From Acidimicrobiia bacterium (GTDB lineage Bacteria; Actinomycetota; Acidimicrobiia; Acidimicrobiales; Poriferisodalaceae), in assembly GCA_022820925.1 (NCBI GenBank), contig JAJEEO010000007.1, forward strand, positions 124,001-188,000: a stretch of 64,000 bases of DNA, in the 5' to 3' direction. Below are positions 1 to 6,528 of this stretch, in pieces. Numbering within the stretch: the first letter of the stretch is position 1; every line of letters begins with the position of its first letter. The notes below the pieces were generated by a model that made no database searches, was not told the origin of the DNA, and saw nothing but the letters and a program-made list of their open reading frames with translations. The position numbers and the translations under genes are program-made.

Positions 1-2
1 AC

Positions 3-1130
3 ACGTGGCCGGCGGAGCGTCTGAGCGAAGCTGCGCAGCTGGATCGCGGCGCCGAGCCGATCGCCACAGTGTCGGGGCAGCTGCTGGCCCTGGGCGGCGG
101 CACGCTCGGCCTCGGCCTGATCGGCTTGATCACAGGCCTCGGATTGGCGACGGGACTCGTGCGCAGGCGGCCTGACGGTGATCTCGATGAGCCGCGCGCT
201 TCGGCGTTGCCGACCGACGGATCGCGACCAAGCAGGGCGCCGGGGTTCACCGAACCGCTCACCGCGGCGCTGGTCTGCTTGGCGATTGGCGCGTTCGGGG
301 CCGTGCTGCTCGGCGGTTGGACGCTGACTGGAAGCGCGCGTGCCGACGCGCTGCTGTACGGGCGCTATGTCGACCCGTGGGCGGTGCCGCTGGCCGTCGC
401 CGCGCTGGCCTGGCTTGCGGCCCGGCAACGAAGCCGACCAGATGCATCGTCCTCGCTGTGGGCAAGCGCAGTCGTGGCAGTGGTCGCGTGCGCGGTGGTC
501 GTCGGTGTTGCAGGCGGCTACGACGCTGCGCCGCGCCGCATCATGACTCTGTCATTCAGCTCGGCGTGGACGTGGCTCGATGAGCGCCTGAGCGCCGTGG
601 CCGTGGCGGCGCTTGTTCTCACGCTCCTCGGCGTGTTGCTCGCAGCCGTGGCGCTGCGCAGCCACGCCGCGCTCGGCGTGTGCGTTGCCGCGGTGCTCGC
701 GCTGGGAGCGGTCGCGACGGTCTCGAATCACCGCCACCTCGCCGATGTCGGTGCCGTCGCCCGAGACCAGGTCGTCTCGGCGAGCACCGTGTCCGACGCC
801 ATCGACGACGGCCTGACGTGTCTTGCCCACGATCGGACATCGGTGCCCGAGTACGCACTGTGGCTGTACCGCCTCGAGCTGCCCGAGATCACTCACGAAC
901 GCGTGCGGCTCGACGCCGGCGACCGACCCTGCTCGGAGCTGGTCATCGCCCACGATGACCTGGCGCAGCGCTGCACGAACGCCCGGCACCTCGTCGACGA
1001 ACCGGCCGCTTCGTGGGCGCTGTGGCATCTGCCCGAGCGCACCTGCATCGCCGCCCTGAACATGAGAGCGCAGACTGCCGGAGTAGCGTCGCACGATGGC
1101 TCTCACGACAGCGGCATCCGTACCGGCTGA
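3..1130 (+). CDS. polytopic membrane protein, 5' end outside the window
   Basis: The frame is open from the first bases of the window, so this is the C-terminal part of a longer protein; the GTG at 69 is probably internal. Several hydrophobic segments follow (counted from the GTG codon, near residues 4-28, 66-88, 107-117, 130-150, 173-216), then a soluble tail of about 130 residues containing three cysteines. A YGRY motif lies just before a membrane segment (residues 97-100), a feature I associate with some actinobacterial membrane proteins related to lipid-linked sugar transferases, but no catalytic motif is visible here. The stop overlaps the first possible start of the next gene by 35 bases, suggesting co-transcription. 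The function is not recognised, but the gene itself is well supported. Confidence 0.7.
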   Translation, partial: TWPAERLSEAAQLDRGAEPIATVSGQLLALGGGTLGLGLIGLITGLGLATGLVRRRPDGDLDEPRASALPTDGSRPSRAPGFTEPLTAALVCLAIGAFGAVLLGGWTLTGSARADALLYGRYVDPWAVPLAVAALAWLAARQRSRPDASSSLWASAVVAVVACAVVVGVAGGYDAAPRRIMTLSFSSAWTWLDERLSAVAVAALVLTLLGVLLAAVALRSHAALGVCVAAVLALGAVATVSNHRHLADVGAVARDQVVSASTVSDAIDDGLTCLAHDRTSVPEYALWLYRLELPEITHERVRLDAGDRPCSELVIAHDDLAQRCTNARHLVDEPAASWALWHLPERTCIAALNMRAQTAGVASHDGSHDSGIRTG

Positions 1131-2502
1131 CGTCCGCGCCGGTACGGCGGCCTGCGGCCGCCGGGATCGGTTCCTGCCGAAGTTCGCGGCCGTGCGAGGG
1201 CCCGGCGCCCGCGGGGTGCTGGTGCTGCTGGCGGCAGCACTCATGCTCGTCGCGCTCGGGTGTGCCGACAGCTCGTCCAGCGAGGAGCTGCCCGAGCCCG
1301 ACACCACCGAGGCAGCGAGCGCCGACAGCGCACCGGCGACAACTGCCGCAGCGGCGCCCCCGCCAACCACGCCAGCCGAGGTGATCGTCGACGTCAAGGT
1401 CATCCAGATCCCCGGCGGCCCGCGCGAGTCCACCGTCTCGGCGTTGCGCGAGGGCATGACTGCGCCGCTGCTGCCCGAACCGCTGGTGTCGCCCCTCGAT
1501 GTCCTGTCCGGCGGGCCGCCGCCCGATGGCATCCCTTCCATCGACGCACCGGAGTTCGAGCGGGCCACCGACGTCGGCTTCCTGCAGCCCCAGGAGGCCG
1601 TCGTCACGCTCACGCTCAACGGCGATGCCCGGGCCTACCCGGTGCAAGTGCTGCTGTGGCACGAGATCGTCAACGACACCGTCGGCGGCGAGCCGGTCAC
1701 CATCACCTACTGCCCGCTGTGCAACACCGCCATCGGGTACTACCGCCAGCTCGGCGATCGCATCTTCGACTTCGGCACCTCGGGCCGGCTCTACAACTCG
1801 GCGCTCGTCATGTACGACCGCCAGACCGAGAGCCTGTGGGCCCACTACACCGGGCAGGCCATCGCCGGCGCGCTCACCGGATCCCAGCTCGAGCTGATCC
1901 CGATGGCCACCGTGGCGTGGGAGACGTTTCTCGACGAGCACCCCAACGGCCTGGTGATGACACGTCCCGGCGGCTTCGGGCGCTCCTACGGCACCAACGC
2001 CTACGTCAACTACGACACTCCCGGGGGCAATCCGACCTTTTTCGGCGGCACACCCGATCCGCGCCTGCCGCCGCAGACCCGGGTGCTGGTCGTCCGCCAC
2101 GGCGGCGCTGCGGTGGCAGTGCAGCTCGACACGCTGAGCTCAGCCGGCGTGCTGCCGCTGGACCTCGGCGGCGTGCCGGTGGTCGCGCTGCATCTCCCCG
2201 GCACGGCCACACCGATCCAGAACCAGCAGGTGGCCTTCGGCCGTGATGTGGGCGCGACCGGCGTGTTCGATCCCAACGTGGACGGTCAGGCCCTGACCTT
2301 CACCCGCAAGCCCGGCGCTGCGAGTTCGGATGGCCCGGGGGCATTCATCGACGATCAGACCGGCTCCACCTGGTCGATACTCGGCCGGGCGCTCGACGGC
2401 CCGCTGGCGGGAGCCCAGCTGCAGCCCATCGAGCACATCGACACGTTCTGGTTCGCAGCCGCCGCCTACGACCCAGGAATCGAACTCCTCGACACCCCGT
2501 AA
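1096..2502 (+). CDS. DUF3179 domain lipoprotein
   Basis: A secreted lipoprotein with a hydrophobic stretch (residues 41-54) ending in a lipobox whose lipidated cysteine is C56. A Thr/Ala/Pro-rich linker of about 40 residues follows, then a DUF3179 domain (about 150-460). The family hallmark CPLCNTAIGYYR is present with C206 and C209, together with the conserved stretch FGTSGRLYNSALVMYDR. DUF3179 proteins are extracytoplasmic and of unknown function; the CxxC pair suggests metal or heme binding or redox activity, which is inference. The ATG at 1096 leaves an unusually long charged leader before the signal. A GTG at 1192 would give a more typical 24-residue lipoprotein signal, so the start is open. 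Confidence 0.85.
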   Translation: MALTTAASVPADVRAGTAACGRRDRFLPKFAAVRGPGARGVLVLLAAALMLVALGCADSSSSEELPEPDTTEAASADSAPATTAAAAPPPTTPAEVIVDVKVIQIPGGPRESTVSALREGMTAPLLPEPLVSPLDVLSGGPPPDGIPSIDAPEFERATDVGFLQPQEAVVTLTLNGDARAYPVQVLLWHEIVNDTVGGEPVTITYCPLCNTAIGYYRQLGDRIFDFGTSGRLYNSALVMYDRQTESLWAHYTGQAIAGALTGSQLELIPMATVAWETFLDEHPNGLVMTRPGGFGRSYGTNAYVNYDTPGGNPTFFGGTPDPRLPPQTRVLVVRHGGAAVAVQLDTLSSAGVLPLDLGGVPVVALHLPGTATPIQNQQVAFGRDVGATGVFDPNVDGQALTFTRKPGAASSDGPGAFIDDQTGSTWSILGRALDGPLAGAQLQPIEHIDTFWFAAAAYDPGIELLDTP

Positions 2503-2532
2503 CTCAGCACGTAGCGCACAGAGACCACCGCC

Positions 2533-3558
2533 ATGCCGATCCGGCTCTCACAGATACTCCGACGATCCCTGGACCCGGACGATGTCGAGTCGAGCGTCGA
2601 TGTGCACGAACGCAGTTTCGACTTCGGACGCCGCACAGGTCGAGACCGGCGGGCCACCGATCATCGGGACTTCGTCGAGAACTACTACGACCTGGCGACC
2701 GATCTGTACGAGTACGGCTGGGGCGAGTCGTTTCACTTTGCCCCGCGGGTGCCAGGCGAGAGCCGTCGTGCGTCGATTGCGCGACAAGAGCACCTCTTTG
2801 CACTCAAGCTCGGCCTGCGGCCCGGCATGCGCGTCGCAGACTTCGGCTGCGGTATCGGCGGCCCGCTGCGGGAGATCGCCCGCTTCTCGGGGTCGCAGAT
2901 CGTGGGAATCAACGTCAGCACGTACCAGCTCAAACGTGCTGTCGCCTACACCGCCGAGGCAGGGCTCAGCCATCTCGGGTCCTACCTCGAAGCGGACTTC
3001 ACCGACATCGACGAAGCGGACGAGTCATTCGATGCCATCTACGCGCTCGAGTCGACGTGCCATGTGCCCGACCGCGTGGACGTTTTCGCCGAAGCGTTCC
3101 GCCTGCTCAAACCGGGCGGCTGCTTCGCATCGCACGAGTGGTGTCTCACGGATCGATTCGACGCGGGCAACTCGCATCACCGGCAGCTCAAGCACGACAT
3201 CGAACTCGGCGCCGGGCTGCAGGACATCATCTCGCTGCACGAGGTGGATGCCGCCTTGGACAAGGTCGGTTTTGAGGTGCTCGAAGCACTCGACATGGCC
3301 GATCAGGCCGGGCCGTCGATCCCGTGGTACGAGCCCTTGGCAGGCACCAGACTGTCGCTGACAGCTCTCCGGAGTTCCCCTGTCGGGAGGTCGGCGACCT
3401 ACTGGTCGCTTCGGGCGCTTGAGGTCCTTCGGGCCGTTCCACGCGGGACGTCGGGAGCATCGCGAATTCTGAACATCGGCGGGGCTGCCCTCGCAGAATC
3501 GGGGCGGCTGGGGATCTTCACCCCGCTGTACTTCGTTCTCGTGCGGAAGCCGGCGTAG
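2533..3558 (+). CDS. sterol 24-C-methyltransferase-like protein (Erg6/SMT family)
   Basis: A 341-residue SAM-dependent methyltransferase resembling eukaryotic C24 sterol methyltransferases along its whole length. Landmarks are the sterol-binding region YEYGWGESFHFA (59-70), the SAM motif VADFGCGIGGPLREIARF (101-118), the region ALESTCHVPD (171-180) matching the Erg6 IEATCHAP motif, EWCLTDRFDAGN (202-213), and IPWYEPLAG (263-271) in the C-terminal SMT domain. Erg6 adds a methyl group from SAM to the C24 double bond of sterol side chains. No other sterol biosynthesis gene (squalene epoxidase, oxidosqualene cyclase) is visible here, so the substrate is unproven. It starts 30 bases after the DUF3179 gene and may be co-transcribed. 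Ordinary small-molecule methyltransferases lack the YEYGWG and PWYxPL motifs. Confidence 0.88.
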   Translation: MPIRLSQILRRSLDPDDVESSVDVHERSFDFGRRTGRDRRATDHRDFVENYYDLATDLYEYGWGESFHFAPRVPGESRRASIARQEHLFALKLGLRPGMRVADFGCGIGGPLREIARFSGSQIVGINVSTYQLKRAVAYTAEAGLSHLGSYLEADFTDIDEADESFDAIYALESTCHVPDRVDVFAEAFRLLKPGGCFASHEWCLTDRFDAGNSHHRQLKHDIELGAGLQDIISLHEVDAALDKVGFEVLEALDMADQAGPSIPWYEPLAGTRLSLTALRSSPVGRSATYWSLRALEVLRAVPRGTSGASRILNIGGAALAESGRLGIFTPLYFVLVRKPA

Positions 3559-3877
3559 CCGCCCGCCCGGCGCTGCCGCCCTGAGCGCTGAACAGGGAGA
3601 AGAAGGCGGCGATGCCCGCGAGCGCCAAGCCGCTGACGGCGGCGACATATGCCGGGTAGTTCAAGTGCTCCTTGCCGCAGACGGTGTACCACTGCACGTC
3701 ATGCGCAGGCGGTGTCGTGCACGCGAACGTGAAGTCCTCTGTGTAGTCCCCCACGCAGAGGAACTTGTCGCGCGTGTTGCCGGTGATGTCCGATTCTTCG
3801 ACACCGCAGGGGCCGGGCAGCTGGTGCAAACCGCTGCTCACGTGGGTCTCCGGCGCGAAGAACGCCATGCAGATCAC
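3518..3877 (-). CDS. small membrane protein with cysteine-rich exported loop
   Basis: A 119-residue protein, unrecognised. The middle holds a short domain with four cysteines (PCGVEES, FLCVGDYT, FACTTPP, YTVCGKE), probably two disulfides in an exported loop. It is followed by a clear transmembrane helix (YPAYVAAVSGLALAGIAAFF) and a short basic tail. The frame upstream of the GTG at 3877 continues with a second hydrophobic helix (residues LTWVAALIAGTANDVICMAF) but offers only a CTG codon as a start. The true start may therefore be non-canonical, or the 5' end may be altered. It lies directly downstream of bacterioferritin on the same strand and its 3' end overlaps the convergent methyltransferase gene by 41 bases. 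Confidence 0.6.
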   Translation of the reverse strand: MICMAFFAPETHVSSGLHQLPGPCGVEESDITGNTRDKFLCVGDYTEDFTFACTTPPAHDVQWYTVCGKEHLNYPAYVAAVSGLALAGIAAFFSLFSAQGGSAGRAATPASARERSTAG

Positions 3878-3956
3878 GTCGTTGGCTGTGCCGGCGATGA
3901 GCGCGGCGACCCAGGTCAGCCGGTTGGCGCGCCCCGCGCTGGCGTGTGCTTTGGCG

Positions 3957-4430
3957 CTAGTCGTCGCCGATCTGGCTCAGGAGGTAGCGCTCGACGCCGA
4001 TGTCTTCGATGAGGCTCTGCTGGGTCTCGATCCAGTCGAGGTGCTCTTCCTCGCCGACCAGCAGGTGCTCGAGCAGCTCACGGGTGCCTGCATCGCCATG
4101 GTCAAGGCACAGCCGCACGCCGCTGCGGTACCGCTCGATCGCGTGCTCCTCGAGCTGCCGGTCGAGCGCGAGCTGCTCAGGCACGGTCTCGCCGATCATC
4201 ACCGTGCCCAGCCGCTGCATGTTGGGCAACGCATCGAGCAGCAGGATGCGCTCCATCAGCTTCTCGGCGTCGCGCATCTCGGAGATGGACTCCTCGTGAT
4301 ACTGGGAGGCCAAGCGGCCATAGCCCCAGTTGTCAGCGATCTTGGAGGCAGCGAAGTACTGGTTGATAGCCGTCAGCTCGGCCGTCAGCGCTTCGTTCAA
4401 GAACTCGATGACCTCGGGTGATCCCTGCAT
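3957..4430 (-). CDS. bfr: bacterioferritin
   Basis: An iron-storage bacterioferritin that oxidises Fe(II) and stores it as a mineral inside a 24-mer. The ATG at 4430 gives numbering identical to the E. coli protein: E18 (AELTAINQY), E51 and heme-ligand M52 (SISEMRDAEK), E94, E127 and H130 (GEEEHLDW). The one deviation is the ferroxidase ligand normally at His54, which is Asp here. A GTG nine bases upstream (4439) would add three residues; the AGGGTGGGG stretch fits the ATG. It lies 77 bases downstream of the Bfd gene and downstream of the DtxR-family regulator, all on the minus strand, consistent with an iron-regulated unit. Confidence 0.93.
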   Translation of the reverse strand: MQGSPEVIEFLNEALTAELTAINQYFAASKIADNWGYGRLASQYHEESISEMRDAEKLMERILLLDALPNMQRLGTVMIGETVPEQLALDRQLEEHAIERYRSGVRLCLDHGDAGTRELLEHLLVGEEEHLDWIETQQSLIEDIGVERYLLSQIGDD

Positions 4431-4507
4431 GAGCCCCACCCTAGGCGCAGGTCAAGCCGGGCCGAGTCAGCCCTCCGAACGGGGCGAAGCGGCAGCTGCG
4501 GGGCTCG

Positions 4508-4738
4508 CTATGCGCCTACCGCGATCGTCTCGAAGGCGATCGAGTGGACAGGATGATGCTCTGGGTCGATGGCCTCGAGCATGCACTGGTCGAGCACTGC
4601 CTGGATCATGGCGACGCAGCTGCCGCAGTCAGTCCCAGCACCGCACGCCATCGACACATCGCGGACCGTGGTGCCGCCGTGCGCGGCGAGCCGCCGGATA
4701 GCGGCCTCATTCGTCGCGAGACATTGGCAGACGATCAT
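4508..4738 (-). CDS. bfd: bacterioferritin-associated ferredoxin, [2Fe-2S] BFD-like
   Basis: A 76-residue protein starting MIVCQCL. It has the BFD pattern of a CxC pair near the N-terminus (C4, C6) and a CxxC pair about 30 residues later (DCGSC), with an extra cysteine just before it (ACGAGTDC). In the family this [2Fe-2S] protein docks on bacterioferritin and passes electrons to reduce and release stored iron. The frame extends to 4789, which would add 17 residues (MHHGGARSS...), but the shorter start matches family length. No strong ribosome site is visible. A candidate metal-responsive operator lies upstream at 4807-4822, and bfr follows directly, so the two are probably co-expressed in response to iron. 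Confidence 0.88.
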   Translation of the reverse strand: MIVCQCLATNEAAIRRLAAHGGTTVRDVSMACGAGTDCGSCVAMIQAVLDQCMLEAIDPEHHPVHSIAFETIAVGA

Positions 4739-4806
4739 CGACGTCGGCGACCCCGGCGCAGTGCTGGAGCGTGCACCCCCGTGGTGCACGACTCCTTATG
4801 ACCCAT

Positions 4807-4822
4807 GTTAGGCATCGCTAAC
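4807..4822. promoter_or_regulatory. candidate DtxR-family operator
   Basis: The inverted repeat GTTAGGCATCGCTAAC has perfect 5-bp arms (GTTAG/CTAAC) around six bases, and the TTAGG...CTAA pattern recalls IdeR/DtxR iron boxes. It sits directly upstream of the bfd-bfr pair and next to a DtxR-family regulator gene. Spacing differs from the classical 19-bp IdeR box, so this is a context-supported guess. Confidence 0.45.
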
Positions 4823-4825
4823 GCA

Positions 4826-4887
4826 CCGCGCGCAAGCGCGGGGTGTGACAGAGCGCAAGCTCTGAGTGTGACAGCGCGCAAGCGCTG
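4826..4887. repeat. three tandem hairpins with identical GCAA loops, 23-base period
   Basis: Three 16-base hairpins start at 4826, 4849 and 4872, exactly 23 bases apart. Each is a perfect 6-bp stem closed by GCAA on the plus strand: CCGCGC/GCGCGG, CAGAGC/GCTCTG and CAGCGC/GCGCTG. The stem bases change between copies while pairing is kept, which looks compensatory. The seven-base linkers are nearly identical (GGTGTGA, AGTGTGA). The array lies between the stop of the DtxR-family gene and the bfd gene. On the minus-strand transcript the loops read UUGC. It could act as a terminator, an mRNA-stabilising element, or a binding array. Confidence 0.85.
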
Positions 4888-4903
4888 AGTGTCACTGGGT
4901 CGA

Positions 4904-5593
4904 TCAGTCGCCCGCAGTGACGAGTATCCGCTGCGCGGTGTACGCACTCACGCCGACTGTGCCCTCGGTCATCCGGACGGTGGCGGTGCCGTCGGGCGCA
5001 ACCGAGACGACTTCGCCTGCGCGGCCCGGCATGAGCCCCGAGTTCTCGAGGAATTCGAGCTGTCCCGGCTCGAACTCGAGTTCTTCGGGAATGCGCTGCA
5101 CGGTGAACACTCCACTGGTGGCGACCTCAGCGAGGGGCTTGGCATCCACCGGGGCGACATAGTCGGTGCCGGGTATCGGGTTGCCGTGCGGGCACGTGTT
5201 GGGATCGTCGAGCACCTCCATCATCGCCCGCTCGACGACGGGCGAGATGACGTGCTCCCAGCGGCCGGCCTCGTGATGGGCGACCGCCCAGTTCAGCTTG
5301 AGAATGTCGGTGAGAAACCGCTCGGCCAGCCGGTGCCGCCGCACCACGGTGGTGGCGATCTGCTGCCCCTCGTCAGTGAGGCTGATGTGGGCGTCGTCGT
5401 CGACGCTCACCAAACCCTCCCGCTGCATGCGGCGGATCATCTCCGACACCGCCGGCCGCGAGACGTCCAGCCGTTCGGCGATGCGCGCCTGGATGACCTC
5501 GACCCCGTCCTCCGCCAGCTCGTACACCGTCTCGGAGTACTCCTCGAAGGCCGGATGGTGCTCAGTCGGCTCGTACCCCATGGCCGTCACCAT
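4904..5593 (-). CDS. DtxR/IdeR/MntR-family metal-dependent transcriptional regulator
   Basis: A 229-residue repressor. An N-terminal winged helix (about 15-80) carries the recognition region VSRPAVSEMIRRMQREGLV. A metal-binding and dimerisation domain follows with AHHEAGRWEHVIS (105-117) and CPHGNPIP (134-141), matching the His/Glu/Cys ligands of DtxR relatives. The C-terminal domain is FeoA/SH3-like (about 155-229). Such proteins bind Fe(II) or Mn(II) and repress iron uptake or activate storage genes. Whether this one is an iron or a manganese sensor cannot be told from sequence alone, but placement upstream of bfd-bfr favours iron. A second ATG at 5581 is possible; the open frame continues far upstream only as the shadow of the divergent SDR gene. 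Confidence 0.9.
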   Translation of the reverse strand: MVTAMGYEPTEHHPAFEEYSETVYELAEDGVEVIQARIAERLDVSRPAVSEMIRRMQREGLVSVDDDAHISLTDEGQQIATTVVRRHRLAERFLTDILKLNWAVAHHEAGRWEHVISPVVERAMMEVLDDPNTCPHGNPIPGTDYVAPVDAKPLAEVATSGVFTVQRIPEELEFEPGQLEFLENSGLMPGRAGEVVSVAPDGTATVRMTEGTVGVSAYTAQRILVTAGD

Positions 5594-5701
5594 ACCCCTA
5601 GCTCCGATATCCGTTGCACCGCGTTTGCGGGCACACAGCCATTGCTCAGGGCAGACTGACGCTGCCCGACTGGGGCGTCGGGACGCCAAGGGGAGTGAGC
5701 G

Positions 5702-6469
5702 ATGGATCTGCAGCTGGCAGGCAAGAACGTCCTCGTGACGGGGGCAGGCCAGGGACTCGGGCTGGCCATCGCTGCGGCGTTTGCCGACGAGGGTGCGAAC
5801 GTGGCCTTCGCCTACAACGCGTCGAGCGAGGGCGCAGAGAAGGGCGCGGCCGCAGCCGAGGAAGCCGGCCGCGCAGCGCTGGCAATCCGCTGCGACGTCA
5901 CCAGCCAGCCCGATGTGGATCGCACCGTCAGCGAGGTGGTCAGCGCGTTCGGCACGATCGACGTGCTGGTCAACAACGCCGCGTACACCGACACCGGGCC
6001 CTTCGTCGACGCCGATCCCGATGATCTGGCCCGAATGGTGGACGTGACCGTGATGGGCACCCTGCGGATGACCCAAGCGGTGGTGCGGCACATGGTCGAT
6101 GCCGGTGTCGAAGGCTCGATCGTGTCGCTCATGGGCGACTCCGGCCGTGTGGGCGAGAGCCGGCTGGCAGGTGTGGCCACGACCCGGGCGTCCACTATGG
6201 GGCTGATGAAGTCGATCGCCAAGGAATTCGGCCGCAACGGCATCCGCGCCAACACCGTGTCGCTCGGGTTGGTGCGCTCGGAGCGATTCGCCCACCACAC
6301 CGGCAATGCCGACGACGAGCGCATGGCTCGCATCGCCAAGATGTACCCGCTGCGGCGGGTCGGTGTGCTCGATGACGTGCCGCCGATGGTGCTGCTGCTG
6401 GCATCACCGCTGTCGGGCTGGACGACCGGCCAGACCGTCTCGGTCAACGGTGGCTATTCGATGGTCTGA
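5702..6469 (+). CDS. SDR-family protein lacking the catalytic Tyr-Lys pair
   Basis: A 255-residue Rossmann protein with the NAD(P) motif TGAGQGLG (13-20), the NNAA motif (91-94) and the C-terminal end VNGGYSMV typical of short-chain dehydrogenases. The catalytic YxxxK motif is absent: the aligned segment reads VATTR (158-162), with Val in place of Tyr and Arg in place of Lys, followed by the normal helix ASTMGLMKSIAKEFG. It may therefore be catalytically changed or a binding protein, and a normal dehydrogenase role should not be assumed. A good ribosome site (AAGGGGAG) precedes ATG 5702. It is divergent from the DtxR-family gene and followed at 60 bases by the Mo-hydroxylase gene. Confidence 0.85.
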   Translation: MDLQLAGKNVLVTGAGQGLGLAIAAAFADEGANVAFAYNASSEGAEKGAAAAEEAGRAALAIRCDVTSQPDVDRTVSEVVSAFGTIDVLVNNAAYTDTGPFVDADPDDLARMVDVTVMGTLRMTQAVVRHMVDAGVEGSIVSLMGDSGRVGESRLAGVATTRASTMGLMKSIAKEFGRNGIRANTVSLGLVRSERFAHHTGNADDERMARIAKMYPLRRVGVLDDVPPMVLLLASPLSGWTTGQTVSVNGGYSMV

Positions 6470-6528
6470 GGGTCAGGCTGGGCGGCAGACGAGGCGCAGC
6501 CGACACCCCCGGCCAGGAAGATTGCAGC

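Noticed and set aside
552..2100. Long minus-strand open frames opposite the first two genes
   Set aside because: They are antisense shadows caused by high GC in third codon positions, with low-complexity protein and no domain; the plus-strand genes show a lipobox and DUF3179 motifs.
5594..6298. N-terminal extension of the DtxR-family gene to 464 residues
   Set aside because: It is antisense to the SDR gene and has no recognisable domain; the family N-terminus begins at 5593 or 5581.
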